Assembly (NCBI GenBank): GCA_000969725.1
Contig: JXSR01S033119.1
Source of the DNA: Ophiothrix spiculata
Lineage: Eukaryota; Echinodermata; Ophiuroidea; Amphilepidida; Ophiotrichidae
Reading direction: 5' to 3' (one strand)
DNA length: 31,973 nt
The first letter of the stretch is position 1; each line of letters begins with the position of its first letter. This document shows, piece after piece, positions 9,719-20,413 of this stretch. Under the pieces are notes generated by a model that did no database searches, had not been told where the DNA came from, and saw nothing but the letters and a program-made list of their open reading frames with translations. Both the position numbers and the translations under genes were made by a program.

Positions 9719-12057
9719 TGACTTACAAATAACCAGCCACTTTATACATCATGAGATCAGGATACGTGCCTAGTTTTTATTATCCATCTTTTTAAAACAA
9801 AGTAAACTTAAAGATCATTTTAAAATATCATAGGTTTTAAAATTAATTAATTTCTACATATATCCATATCCAGCCTAAATACACATTCCAAAACTCCTCT
9901 GAATTAACTTCTGGCCTCTGTGCCATCTAGTACATGGCACAGACCTGTCATCTGCTATAAGAAATATGATATCAAGAATTTGACAATAACCCTGGACTTA
10001 CTTACATCAAGAAAGCCAAACTCAAACTCCCTTTATATGTCAATACACCAAATCCCACAAATCCGATTTCTTATTACGCATTCAGTACAGGTTGCCGTCT
10101 AACAAAGTTCATGCATTATCACAAACACATATTTGTAAATTCGATGTCATCCGATACATTCAGATTGCGGTGGAACATGTTTCCATGCATAGGTTACGGC
10201 TTCATGTAAATCTTGCTACTGCCTCATTGGTATGGTAATCAGTCCTTTTGTTGGCAACACACAAATGGGGATCTGGTTTCCAACATCTAGATTATGTTTA
10301 ATTAATCGAAAAAGAATGTTAGGAAATTTGAGGCACCATTTGAAGTTTATTTACTTTTCATAAAAATGTCATTCTTTCTCACTTTTATTCAAAAGAAATT
10401 CATTGATTTATTAAATTTTTTGGTACATCAATTGTATTGCTATCTACAAAAACTGAAAACGATTTGGTATTTATTCATGAAGTATATTTTCTTGCACTGA
10501 ATCAAATTCTATTCCTTAATATATGATAAGTTCGACGCTAAAAACATCAAAAAAATAAATTTGGGTGTTTTGTTACCAGATTATTGGCCTCTAACAAGCT
10601 AGTTGATAATCAATTAAGCCAGGATATATACTCTCAAAGTAATTACTGAACTATGTTTGCCTTTTGTAATATGTGAATACCCATATTAGCCATATTTGTC
10701 ATAAATCAACTCAGATTTGATACTTTTATTCTCCAAGTCATACTTTAATTTCAGATACATTAACTTGGTTTTCTAAAGGTATAGGCCTATAATGATACAA
10801 AAAAATTGGCAAAACATCCTCAACAATGGCCTTATTTCTAATTTTGGCATGATATTTGTCAATTTTTTTCAGCTAAATCACTTTGTAAACATTGCAAAAT
10901 TCAGACTAGTTGCTTCAATTTTGGATTACAATTTGGCTTAAGGATGACAGCAAATTATATTGCAACAAATAATAACCTTTTCATATTCTATGTGTGTGAA
11001 TTACAATTAAATGATGATCGATAATAAAGAGTAGATTTGTCTGATAACTATATTTCCCATGGGATATTGCAACACGATTTCCACACATACAAAAGTACTA
11101 CACATCACTAAACTTATGTTACGGATATTACAACTGCTCTAGTTCTTGTCACATATAAACTATAAGCTTAACAAATGCTTTAGTTAAAACACTTGAAAAC
11201 CACATGATGGCATGATGCACTATCCATGACCTCTTGAAATTACAATTTTTCATATCAGAACTATGAATGAATATTTGACAAGATCCAGGTCGTACTAGTC
11301 AAGCATTTCCCACATAACTACAAAATAAACAAAATGTGAACGGAAATCACGCATGAATATGTCAACCCCCGGACCATGCTCCATTCTCGCTCAACTCATA
11401 ATGTTCTACTACTATTCATGTCAGGTAAATTTACTGCCAATTTCTGTTCTCTACCTAACTCATCAATAGCTTTATGTGTGGATCATGATCAAGGTGTTGA
11501 TGCTAGCCGGGGAGAGCTTTGGGTGAGGAATGCAGCGTCACGCACCATTTATCCGTTTTACTTGTAAAGTTAACACTTCACATGCCCATTTGGCTGCTAT
11601 TGATGTTCTGATCTGCTGTCACCTTGGTGTTTGCTTATCAGTAACTGATCTTATGCACAGAGAATGAGAAGAGACTTCTTACACAAATAGTCACATGATA
11701 ATGGGAGGGAGGGATGGTTTTCAAAGTGCAGAGCATCTCAAAGTGTATGTTGGTGTCTCTAATTTAGGAAAATACAATAGGTTGCTTGTTCTTAGAATTT
11801 ATTAAAAAGTATTATTTAGAGATGGTCTATATCATATGTGACAAATAAAAAGGCAGGAGAAGAGCAAAACATCATGTGCTCCATTTGGACAGAAATTAAA
11901 AACTTTACAATTAAAGAAACTAGCCTAGATTCCACTTAGAATTAAAAACTGATGGAAATGCTTTAAATAAAGCTGAAAAGTGTAGTAAAATCCAAAAAAA
12001 GTACAAAAATGTACACAGAAATGGCTCAGATTGACAGCAAATTGATTTGCAATATAT
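9719..12057. other. Long noncoding stretch
   Basis: About 2.3 kb of AT-rich sequence with no supported gene. A minus-strand acceptor-like TCTTATAGCAG at about 9950 precedes a short open segment but has no convincing donor. A small hairpin (TGTGCCAT pairing with ATGGCACA, 9918-9940) lies here. The words TCATGTATTATC-type and AGGCCTAT (10784) are generic. Confidence 0.4.
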
Positions 12058-12222
12058 CTATATGTGTACCGCCGCGGCAAAAGGGTCCAGTTGTCAACTC
12101 CTACATGTTGCTCATTGTAGCATATCTGATGTATACAAATACCATACATTAGATATGCTACAAGGAGCAACATGTACGAGCCGACAACTGGACCCTTTTG
12201 CCGCGGCGGTACACATATATGT
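12058..12222. mobile_element. 165-bp near-perfect hairpin MITE
   Basis: Two arms of about 75-78 bp are nearly exact reverse complements around a loop centred near 12140. Both arms read ATATGTGTACCGCCGCGGCA then AAAGGGTCCAGTTGTC from the outside in. Only a few mismatches occur (AACTCC versus GGCTCG, TCATT versus TCCTT). The GC-rich outer part contrasts with its AT-rich surroundings, pointing to a recent insertion. The open frames overlapping it on both strands are by-products of the symmetry. The target duplication is unclear. Confidence 0.75.
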
Positions 12223-14969
12223 GATGGTGGTGTAACTATCCAGTGTTTTCTAAATCCTAAATTTGTACCTCAGTCTGGATTTACCAGATAAAAGATCAAA
12301 TGAAGCTCTTGGAGATAAGTTAATACATATCAAAAGAGAAACAATTTTATCAAAAATAATTTTGTTTACCCATCACAGGTGTAGAAACAAGATCTTTTTA
12401 AGATTTGAAACTAGAAACACTTTTTCAACCATTTTTTGTCGCCGGCGACAAAAAATACAGTTGGTAAATAATTTCATTTTTCTCCTCTGTTACACAAATT
12501 CAGTGGAAACTACTGGTAGGATATGTTAGTATAATCATGTATTATCGATACATGTGAAAAATATATATAGTCAGAAAATCAGCGGACATGATCTAGGCCA
12601 GTCCCTTTAAGTTTCTATAGATCATTCAATCAAAATTGTATGAGATACTTGTAGTATGGTAGGCCTTTGAATTTTACCATTTTTGTCCAAATCCAATCCT
12701 ACAAATTGGTCCAAATTAGGTTGATTTGCTAGATTTTGTCAATATGATAGGTTTAGCATCTCAAGAAATCTTACTAGACTGGGCAAATGACAGTAGCTGT
12801 TTTTTGATTGTTACAAGTTGTCTGTCAAACTGAGCCAGACCTGAAACTGAATCTACAAAAAAAAGAGCTGAAAACAAAAGACAACATTAATGTGACCTAA
12901 ATGATTAAATCAAACAAAGAGGCTGATGTGGTGTCCTCCAAAATTAACCCGAATCGATATCAAACCTTTTATAATACTTTTCATTGAACCTGATCTGATT
13001 GTAAATCTTCTGTATTCTGTAGGAAATAACTCTTTTAATGAGGGTTAGACATTATATTATATGAAACAAAGTTGAGCATTATACAGCTTTTTAGTTTTTG
13101 ACTGAACACATCCCTTCCAAATGCAATCTTACAATCAAAAATATGCACTTGGTGTCACGAATAAACAAAATGATCATCATAATAGGAATCTGTTTAATGA
13201 AAGACTTCAGCAATATTTCATTAATTTTATGGACTGGGATGATACGCAAGATTCAGTGTGTTAGTGTTAATCATCACACTTAAAATTTTATATTACCCAA
13301 AACTCTATAATTTCAGTCAAGTATTACTAAGCCACGTTCAATTAAACGGACCAAAATATACACATTACATGAATGTACTATCTGGATCATAACCATTTAA
13401 AACCATAAAATACTAGTTATTATCTTTACAGTTCATTGTTTGTAAATTTTACATTTAGAAGTCTGTAACTTCACAAGTGATCTGTGGGCTTGGTCACAGT
13501 TCAGTACATGCAAAATGTTTCTATTTATTTTTTTTTAAATGGTCTACAAATTTCTATCACTGAGCAAGCAACAGAAAATTAGCCAATTTTCCCACTGTCC
13601 AATTTCAATTTTTAAGCTTAAGACAATATAAGCCAGTATCAATTTAATAATGAAAAACAGGTATACATACTACGGACAAAATTTACAATTTCACATAGCA
13701 ATTTGAGGCCAGGAAAAAGGAATATTAACTGTTAGGTCCAAAGATCTAATCATGATATTCTAACATATTTGTATTCAATAATCTTAAGACTTACAATTTT
13801 TTTTTCTAACTACACCTTCTGATAATTTATCTTCATGTTGCTGTCACCTTTCGTGCCTGTTAAATTAGCGTTTTTAAGCTTCATTACATAGACCTACACA
13901 TAAAATGAATATATTCATGGGGTGTTATATTCGCGGTTAGATGATGATTCACGAAAATTAAACCCTCGCGAAAATAACCCGATCTGCTATAAGAAGCCGG
14001 TTACAACTTAAATATCAAAAGTAATTGGAACAACTGAATGTAATTAGCACAGTCCATTTTCAAACTTAATTAAAAACATACATTTGTCTGTGGATGTCCA
14101 CTTGTGTTTTTCAGTAAGCCATTAATATCTCATCAACATAGCACTTGAACTTGGTATTACAGAATCAATCATGTCATCAGGAATTTAATTGGGTCATCCA
14201 GCTATTCAATTAAGGTTTTAATCACAAGCAAATTTGCCGAGCTAAAATGTGATTTTGGTGTTGTACAGTATATAAAAATTACTGTAAAGTGAGTAATTTT
14301 TGCTATGGATTTAATTTTGCCAATATTTGTAGACTGCAAATTTGCTAAATTGAATTCCTCGCTAAAGTGTTATTTACCATCAAAACTACAGAGTGATATT
14401 AAATCCCAGCAAAACTAGCTGATAATTTGTTGAAAATTGCTAAATTTTGTCCTTGCCAAAGTAAATCCGTTTAAAGTACTCTAGCAACTATAAAGTTATT
14501 GAGTAAAATAAGATCTGGTCTGAGGTGTATAATCTCCTTAAAAAGTGGTTCAGCTCAAAATCATGAAACTTGTAATGCAATTACTTAGTAACCTGGATGT
14601 TCAAATGCCTACTAAATTTCACTTAACATTAAATTTAATTCTTCCCTTAAGAATCTAAATGATTTTGTAACATGTTCAAATCATTAGAAAATGAACACTA
14701 GATCAATTAGCAAAATTTCATGGATCTAAACTCAAATGCTAGTAATGACTATTCTAATTGTTATGAACTATAGTTGTCATGGTGAGCTATCAAACACTAA
14801 CAAAACACTTTTATTCAATAATTGGAATTAATTAAATGTGGTTAGTTTAAAATCATTTACAGATCAAAGTATAAAAAAGATTAATTCATTTGAATGTGCA
14901 GTTGAGAAAGTACTTGTGTGTTAATGAGTCAACTATCATGTTATGTTGGTGATACATCACCTCCTTTAA
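12223..14969. other. Long noncoding stretch
   Basis: About 2.7 kb without a supported gene. It contains a perfect 26-bp palindrome at 12431-12456. It also holds probable transposon debris: CGCGGTTAGATGATG near 13935 followed by CCTCGCGAAAATAACCC, and ACAGTATATAAAAATTACTG near 14265. The plus-strand frames at 12263-12529 and 13098-13283 lack splice or motif support. Confidence 0.4.
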
Positions 14970-15234
14970 CCCTAACCCCACTGAATCTCACAATATCCCA
15001 TTCCACAAAGTTAAGAAATTCGCCTAAGTCCAAATACGTCATAGACCCAAGTTAGCTACACCACGAAATCGCTGCCATGGCAGTGCCTGATCAGTGGCTT
15101 GACATAGTGATAATCGGATGGGGAAGCGAGGGGTCCCGGGTTCGATTATAATCCAGGTGAAAACCCGTGATTTTTGACTGTAAAATATCCGAGGAGATAG
15201 TTTTTAAACGAAGAAGTGGTCAAAAGTGTTAGGG
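14970..15234. mobile_element. 265-bp TTAA-flanked MITE carrying a tRNA-like segment
   Basis: Starts CCCTAAC and ends GTTAGGG (7-bp terminal repeats) between TTAA at 14966-14969 and TTAA at 15235-15238. This start resembles piggyBac-type ends (CCCT) and the element at 19675-19961. The right TTAA is shared with the next element, so two TTAA-class insertions abut. The interior contains a tRNA-related module (separate entry). No coding capacity. Confidence 0.6.
15081..15165 (+). repeat. tRNA-related segment with A- and B-box-like promoters
   Basis: GGTTCGATTAT at 15139-15149 matches the RNA polymerase III B box (GGTTCGANNCC) except near its end. TCAGTGGCTTGACATAG at 15091-15107 resembles a D-arm A box about 48 bp upstream. 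The spacing and the GGGGTCCCGGGTTCGA context are tRNA-like, but the acceptor and T stems do not pair well. This is therefore a decayed tRNA or the head of a SINE, not a working tRNA gene. It lies inside the TTAA-flanked MITE 14970-15234. Confidence 0.45.
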
Positions 15235-15238
15235 TTAA

Positions 15239-15591
15239 AGGAGCAATTCATGATCCACTTTTCATCCTCAAGGTCACCTCTATCAAAATTGAGTTTTTTA
15301 GCTAAGACGAATCCTTGACTGGTATATATTACGATCCCCAAACCATTCTTTCAAATGTGCTTGCATTTTTGAGAGAAGTGAGAAAATGTGTCATTTTCTA
15401 ATTACTGTTGGGGCCCCAAGAGTAATTACAGCATAGCAGCCTATGGAGATTTTTAAAATACTGAAAAGCTCATAACTTGAAAACGAATGGTCTGAATCAA
15501 GTGAAATTTTCAGCAAACATTTATGTTGTACACTTCCGTCTATTTAGATAGAAAAGAGGTTATTGTCACATCAGAATCATAAATTGCACCT
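15239..15591. mobile_element. 353-bp TTAA-flanked MITE
   Basis: The left end AGGAGCAATTCATGATCC and the right end read inward, AGGTGCAATTTATGATTC, match at 14 of 18 positions. The flanks are TTAA at 15235-15238 and 15592-15595. The AGG start resembles the ends of 6476-6832 (AGGTGTAG). The interior includes a short palindrome TTGGGGCCCCAA (15409-15420). Noncoding. Confidence 0.75.
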
Positions 15592-15893
15592 TTAAGCAAA
15601 AAAGAATATATTTTGTACAAAATAATTGACAAAATGAATAAGGTTCAACCTTAACAACCATTGAAATAATTACTCTTCTATAATTTATGATATATTGTAA
15701 TATAATAATGAATTGTGACAATTATGCAGTGCAAAAGCTTTGAATAATCCCGCATTATTGCAGATTGTTATGTTCCAAAGTTTCCTTTAAACAAGAGCTT
15801 GTACCAACTACCAAGACTGAAATAGTGAAAATCTAAACATTAGATCAATATACATTGCTCCTGAAATTCACAAAATGCTGAGATTCATTCTTA

Positions 15894-16249
15894 GGCCGTA
15901 TAAAAAAACAAAGTTGCTTCTCGTCCCCTCACTTTTTGGTGCTCCAAAATTTTTTTTTGTTGCAAAAATGCTATGAAGATGTTAAAAATTGAGCTAAATC
16001 GTTCAAATATCAAGACCCAGCTCTCCTTTTAAAAGGATTCTTTAAATTTTTGATGTTTTTAACATTGAAACTGTCAATCTATCCATATCACATACAGTTA
16101 AAAGACAACAACTGAATGTTCAGTCAACCAAGGGTAAACCTGGATTGCGCAGGCTCTCCCCAACCTTTAAAAAAAATTAAAAAAACCTCCCTCCCTCCTC
16201 ACATTTTGAAAAACCTTCGGACGAGAAACAACTTTTTTTTTATGTGGCC
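15894..16249. mobile_element. 356-bp Harbinger-like MITE
   Basis: Terminal inverted repeats of about 33 bp: GGCCGTATAAAAAAAC on the left and GGCCACATAAAAAAAA read inward from the right, both continuing through AAGTTG to TTCTCGTCC. The flanks are TTA on both sides (15891-15893 and 16250-16252), the 3-bp target typical of PIF/Harbinger elements. The interior is noncoding. Confidence 0.75.
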
Positions 16250-16252
16250 TTA

Positions 16253-17039
16253 CATACTACAATGTATATGTGTTTAAATCATCATCCCTGACTAGATACA
16301 GAAACCTTCAATATTTATGTAGTATACGCTCTCTGTCAGGATATTGTTGTGACATGTGGAATTTGAACATGTAGGTGTCATTCCAGCAAGCATGACTGCA
16401 ATGTAGAATATATATGACCAAAATAGGGAATCTCCCTACACCAGATGGATACAATGCATTTATGAATATCTGTGACAAGTCAACCAACAATAATAAGATA
16501 TTGCATTCATGTGATACAATAAACATATGGATTTTCAAAAACTCTTGTTTAATATGCTCACACCGGAAACATAGAATTCTCAGAAACACAAAAGCAGTAA
16601 AGAATGACTAGAACGGATAGTGACTTTGACATTATCTTTTTTCCAAATACATTTTCATTTTGCGCTACAGGTGAAAATACATGTCAAGGTCGTAATTTGC
16701 CGAAATTTATTTTTGGACAGATTCACAATCCTCTTGCTTACTACAAAATACCAGCAAAATTTCATTTCAAGAAAATGATAGAAAATATGATATAAATCTG
16801 CATATTTTTAAGATAATCAACAGAAAATATAGGGCTTACTGCTCTTTAAACGTGTGTATATCAGCTATACTTATTACTTCCTGACAAACTTTGACGGACC
16901 ATAACTTAACTTCTGGATATCGTGTGAAGTTCATTGAGATGTTATTTTAATCCTTAAAACGTGGTCTTTGTAAATATTCTAAAAAGTAAAAATGACAAGA
17001 GTTGGCATTTACGGCTGGTTTGTCATGGACGGTCACAAA
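16253..17039. other. Noncoding stretch
   Basis: No supported gene. Overlapping frames on both strands at 16308-16611 are complementary readings of the same AT-rich DNA and lack splice or motif support. Confidence 0.4.
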
Positions 17040-17392
17040 TAGACATTGAAATAAATGTATCACAGTTAAATAAATCACTGATATCTTTCTGTGTTAAGGT
17101 CAAAACTGATGGCATTAAAGGGCATATAAGGCTAATTACCACACACTCAAAGATTAAAAAACAGATCCAAAGTGAAATGACCATTTTATGGCCAGTAATC
17201 TTGAGTATAGAAATTAAAGTGCCAAAGAGGTCACCTGTGAAATATGGCAACTATAAATAATCAAGGGCTAGAGTTTGCACAAGTAGCTTAGAAAGAGGCA
17301 GACATGTTCAAGAATATGTAAAGGTTATTTGACACCTTTAAACTCCAGTGATCAACCAACAAACTAACTAGCTAGCAATCACAGGTTTATGT

Positions 17393-17456
17393 AAACAAAC
17401 AAACAAACAAATAAATAAATAAATAAATTCGAATAAATAAATAAAATAAATGACAA
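17393..17456 (+). repeat. (CAAA)n/(TAAA)n microsatellite
   Basis: Runs of CAAA then TAAA repeats, briefly interrupted by TTCG. The paralogous position in copy 2 carries a shorter (TAAA)n tract at about 23346-23381, so the repeat predates the duplication and has changed length since. Confidence 0.85.
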
Positions 17457-17561
17457 ACAATGATCCTCCGTTCCTTCATAAGGTTTTCCTTTCCATCCTC
17501 AAATGATGTGAAGTGAAGTCATTAAATAAAATGGCAGAATCTATTCAACTATATACCTTAC

Positions 17562-17647
17562 TTTATTTTCTCTTTCCCATCCAATTCTGTGCCTCTCATG
17601 ACCTAGAGCCACCAAGGTTTGGATTTCAGATACATTATTTAATAAGC
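17562..17647 (-). CDS. Weak candidate exon, copy 1 of a duplicated open segment
   Basis: On the minus strand, an AG at 17648-17649 is followed by 86 nt, open in one frame for 28 codons, to a donor-like GTAAGG beginning at 17561. The peptide includes SEIQTLVALGHERHRIGW. The paralogous segment in copy 2 (23411-23516) keeps the same frame for most of its length, with SEIQALMAVGHERHRIGW, and the same donor. Against it: three of the four codon differences in the shared core change the amino acid, the copy-1 acceptor has a poor pyrimidine tract, and copy 2 acquires a stop just before its donor. It may be a decaying exon or chance. Confidence 0.2.
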
Positions 17648-18539
17648 CTCAAAGTGACCAGTTAACTATTTATAGGTCAATCATTATTTGCAAATACAAG
17701 AGGCAAACACAGGTCATACCTTTTGATTAGTCTAAAAAAATCAACATTTACACAAAAAGTCATAGTTTGGAGTAATATGTGTAATCATTAAATCTAACCA
17801 ATAATAATAAATATGTTTATATGATTTGGGAAATGTTCAAATTCACTTCATCAAATACCCAATACAATCCAACTGTCATTTTTAATTAATACTTTTTAAA
17901 CAAATCAAGGAATAGGCTACGGGGTAAGAGATACCATGGAAATGTATATTAAAATGCCAATGGGCAATTGAAAACCGGAGTTGAAAATTTTGTCCCAAAG
18001 TGGATCATCATCCCTAAGGGTGGTCAGTTGAATTGCCCTAAGAAGGCCAATTTGAAAATCCATAGAGACTTTGTATGCCCTGTTCTGAAAACGTGTCTAA
18101 AATACAGCCAATAGCGTTATGCACACAATAACATGTGCAATAGGGAATTGGGCCAGCTATTAAGACCTTATACAAGCAACATTCTCAGTTTTGTATAGAG
18201 TATCTAGATTGGTCTGGCAAGCAAGAGAGATGTTACTCTTGGTCATTAACTGATATTGTCTTCATTTAGAATCAACCAAATTAGGCTGTGACATATAATA
18301 GGCCTTTCCAATGAAACTCCCAGATTATAAAAGACAATCTTCAGTTAAATATGCACCATAGTATTTGACTGAACTTCTATGAATTGCATAAAATCAATAC
18401 ACCAGATTTGTTTGTTGTACCATGGAAAAAATAGATAAGAAGGAACCACAACGACTTCGATTGGCAAACCATAATCCACTCATCTATTCATTCGCATAAA
18501 GGAAAATTCATCGATAACAATCGATCTCAAGTAGGTTGA

Positions 18540-18776
18540 TCGCAATCCATCTGCCGCTTCGCCGTTCAGCACGAAAAAATTATACACAAACAAACGAACG
18601 CAACCCGGAAGTCCTGTGGTCGTTTCTAGGTAACACGTTCTGAGCATGTCTGTTGGTGTATTTTAACTGAGTTTCCGAAGGAGGTGGCGTCATTGAATTC
18701 TACAGAAAATTATCTTGAAAATATCGAAAAATTGGTCAAAATCCGCCGTATTTTCGCCGAGTTTCATGGTTTCGAA
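18540..18776 (+). promoter_or_regulatory. CpG-rich promoter-like region and possible first exon inside the transposon
   Basis: A locally CpG-rich stretch carries CCCGGAAGTC (ETS-type CCGGAAGT at 18605-18612) and GGTAAC at 18629-18634 (an RFX-like half site). It then reads on to GAA|GTAAGAG, a good plus-strand donor with its G at 18777. A second ETS-type site, ACCGGAAGTG, is at 18991-19000. This layout resembles a housekeeping-type promoter plus a 5' noncoding exon. Since it lies within the transposon ends, it is best read as the element's own promoter. No TATA box is apparent. An ATG at 18877 opens a short frame, MISVVFGCTK, before a GT; this is vaguely like the start of a THAP finger but lacks the first Cys. 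Confidence 0.35.
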
Positions 18777-19120
18777 GTAAGAGTAATTTCTTGTGCTTAT
18801 TTTGCGATACATTTCGTGTCAAAATAGTGATTTATTTCAGAGAAATTTTAAGCAATGTTCCGGTGGTCTCCGGTGCATGATTTCTGTTGTATTCGGTTGT
18901 ACAAAGGTTTGTGTGAATATTTAGATACTTCGTTTTAGTGCCCAATATTGCCCAGTTTTAGAAAAAATACTTTAAAAGTTAGGAAATTTTACCGGAAGTG
19001 AAATTCTAAAGTCCCAATCTGACGCATGACCCATGGTCGAAAATACTTGTAAGCTTACTCATGAGAATCTACAATAACAAAGTCATGTGATGTAATGTTG
19101 TACATCATGACTCAGGTATT

Positions 19121-19137
19121 CCATGGAAAAAATAGAT
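19121..19137 (+). repeat. Internal copy of the transposon's terminal repeat
   Basis: CCATGGAAAAAATAGAT repeats the junction and first 16 bases of the element's left end at 18420-18436 exactly. GTTGTAC, the same 7-mer as the target duplication, also occurs 18 bp upstream (19097-19103). This suggests a nested or composite structure rather than one simple insertion. Confidence 0.55.
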
Positions 19138-19533
19138 GGATGTGCCGCATTTTTTGGTAATTTTTTTAGCAAAATCAGACTGGTATGTTTGACAGGTCTT
19201 TGCCATGTGTGATATTTTGATGGGTCTACTTGGCAATATTTTCCAAAATTGCACACAAAATAAAAAGAAAACCATGGCACAAATTTTCTCATAGAATATA
19301 TTAGTGTTTGTATTTTTACCTAGGTTTAGATGGTTTGGTTCTGAATGGGGTCCCCTTATAAAAAAATGTGTATTTTTTTATTTTTTAGTACCTCAAATTT
19401 CTCTACGGCACATCCCTACATATGAATATAACAACAAATCATAAACATGGATTAGACCACCAGAATATTTCACTATTTTGAAACAGTAGATATCAAAAAT
19501 TACACAAGAAAATTTTCTTACTTTGAAACTCGA

Positions 19534-20139
19534 CAAAAACGGTCAATTTTGATCGTTTTTTCAATGTTTTCAACTTCATCATATTAAAGGAAGCAAAAAA
19601 AAAGAAAGATAATCTCCTTGTCCAACGTGAAAATTTTCAGGGAATTTTTCAGGAAGAGCCATACCATTCCTTAACCCTAATAGAGCCGGGCTTTTTCGAC
19701 CCACCTCACAGCCGGGGGGTGGGGGGTGATCCCCCTTTGATTTTGGAAACCGATTGACAAAACATCACATGTAGGGTACTGGTGCCAAAATAATTGAAAT
19801 AGGACCTTGTATAACGTCACAGTGACGTCGGTCAAAAATCGCCAAAAACATGGTTTTTCGCTATTTTTTCAAGTAAACGTTGCAACAACCGGCAGAGGTA
19901 TAAAACAATTTCGGAGGGGGTGGGTGGATTCCGCCCCCACCACCCCCCGGCTCTTTTAGTGTTAAAATTGTCTGCTGTCCAAAAACGGTCCATTTTGATA
20001 GGTTGTTCAATGTTTTCAACTTCAAAATATTAAGAAAAAGACGGGGAAAAAGAAAAAATCTCCTTTTTGTCCCACCTGAAAAAATTCAAGATATTTTTCA
20101 GGAAGAGCCATACCATTCCTTAAAATTGTCCGCTGTCCA
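19534..20139 (+). repeat. Tandem duplication of a unit of about 155 bp, first unit interrupted
   Basis: Unit 1 is 19534-19670 plus 19962-19980. Unit 2 is 19981-20139. Both start AAAAACGGTC, carry TTTTCAATGTTTTCAACTTC or its near match, and end CAGGAAGAGCCATACCATTC then CTTAAAATTGTC(C/T)GCTGTCC. The first unit is split at its TTAA by a MITE. Confidence 0.8.
19675..19961. mobile_element. 287-bp piggyBac-like TTAA MITE with a documented empty site
   Basis: Begins CCCTAATAGAGCCGGG and ends CCGGCTCTTTTAGTG. Read inward, the ends are CCCTAATAGAGCCGGG and CACTAAAAGAGCCGGG, followed in both arms by a G-rich run. The flanks are TTAA at 19671-19674 and 19962-19965. The second tandem unit has the uninterrupted site CCATTCCTTAAAATTGTC (20114-20131), so precise TTAA insertion is visible in the sequence. 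The interior also holds GTCACAGTGACGTC. Noncoding. Confidence 0.85.
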
Positions 20140-20188
20140 TGATTCTTGTCCAAAGCAAATCTTGGAAATCATATGCCGTAATTTGAAT

Positions 20189-20413
20189 TTCGGACTAGCG
20201 GACCTTATTTCATTTTCGGAACCTTTTATTCAAATTCGGACTAGCGAACCCTATTTTCGGACTAGCGAACCTCATTTCAAATTTAGGGTTCGCTAGTCCG
20301 AATTTGAATAAAAGGTCCGCTAGTCCGAAATTTAAAAAGGTCCGATAATCCTAAGGTTCACCAGTCCGAAAATGGAATAAGGTTCGCTAGTACGAAAGTG
20401 AAAAGAGGTTCGC
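20189..20413. repeat. Inverted minisatellite with core TTCGGACTAGCGAACC
   Basis: A 16-bp core occurs about four times in one orientation (from 20189, with a truncated unit near 20215), then at least four times in the opposite orientation from 20286 up to the gap. The centre holds a perfect 31-bp inverted repeat (20222-20252 against 20285-20315). The array runs directly into the run of N, so the gap probably reflects unresolved repeat or hairpin sequence. It lies inside the transposon 18421-21408. Confidence 0.8.

Noticed and set aside
9920..9960. Minus-strand exon after TCTTATAGCAG
   Set aside because: No convincing donor, and the open segment overlaps a small hairpin.
11925..12235. Open frames on both strands
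   Set aside because: They arise from the near-perfect hairpin at 12058-12222, which forces complementary open frames.
15081..15165. Functional tRNA gene
   Set aside because: A- and B-box-like sequences are present but the acceptor and T stems do not pair properly and the segment lies in a MITE.
18877..18906. THAP zinc-finger start (MISVVFGCTK)
   Set aside because: The first metal-binding Cys is absent and no downstream THAP residues can be followed; mentioned only as a hint.
20003..20296. 97-codon plus-strand frame
   Set aside because: It spans the tandem repeat and inverted minisatellite; the peptide is a product of repeat sequence.
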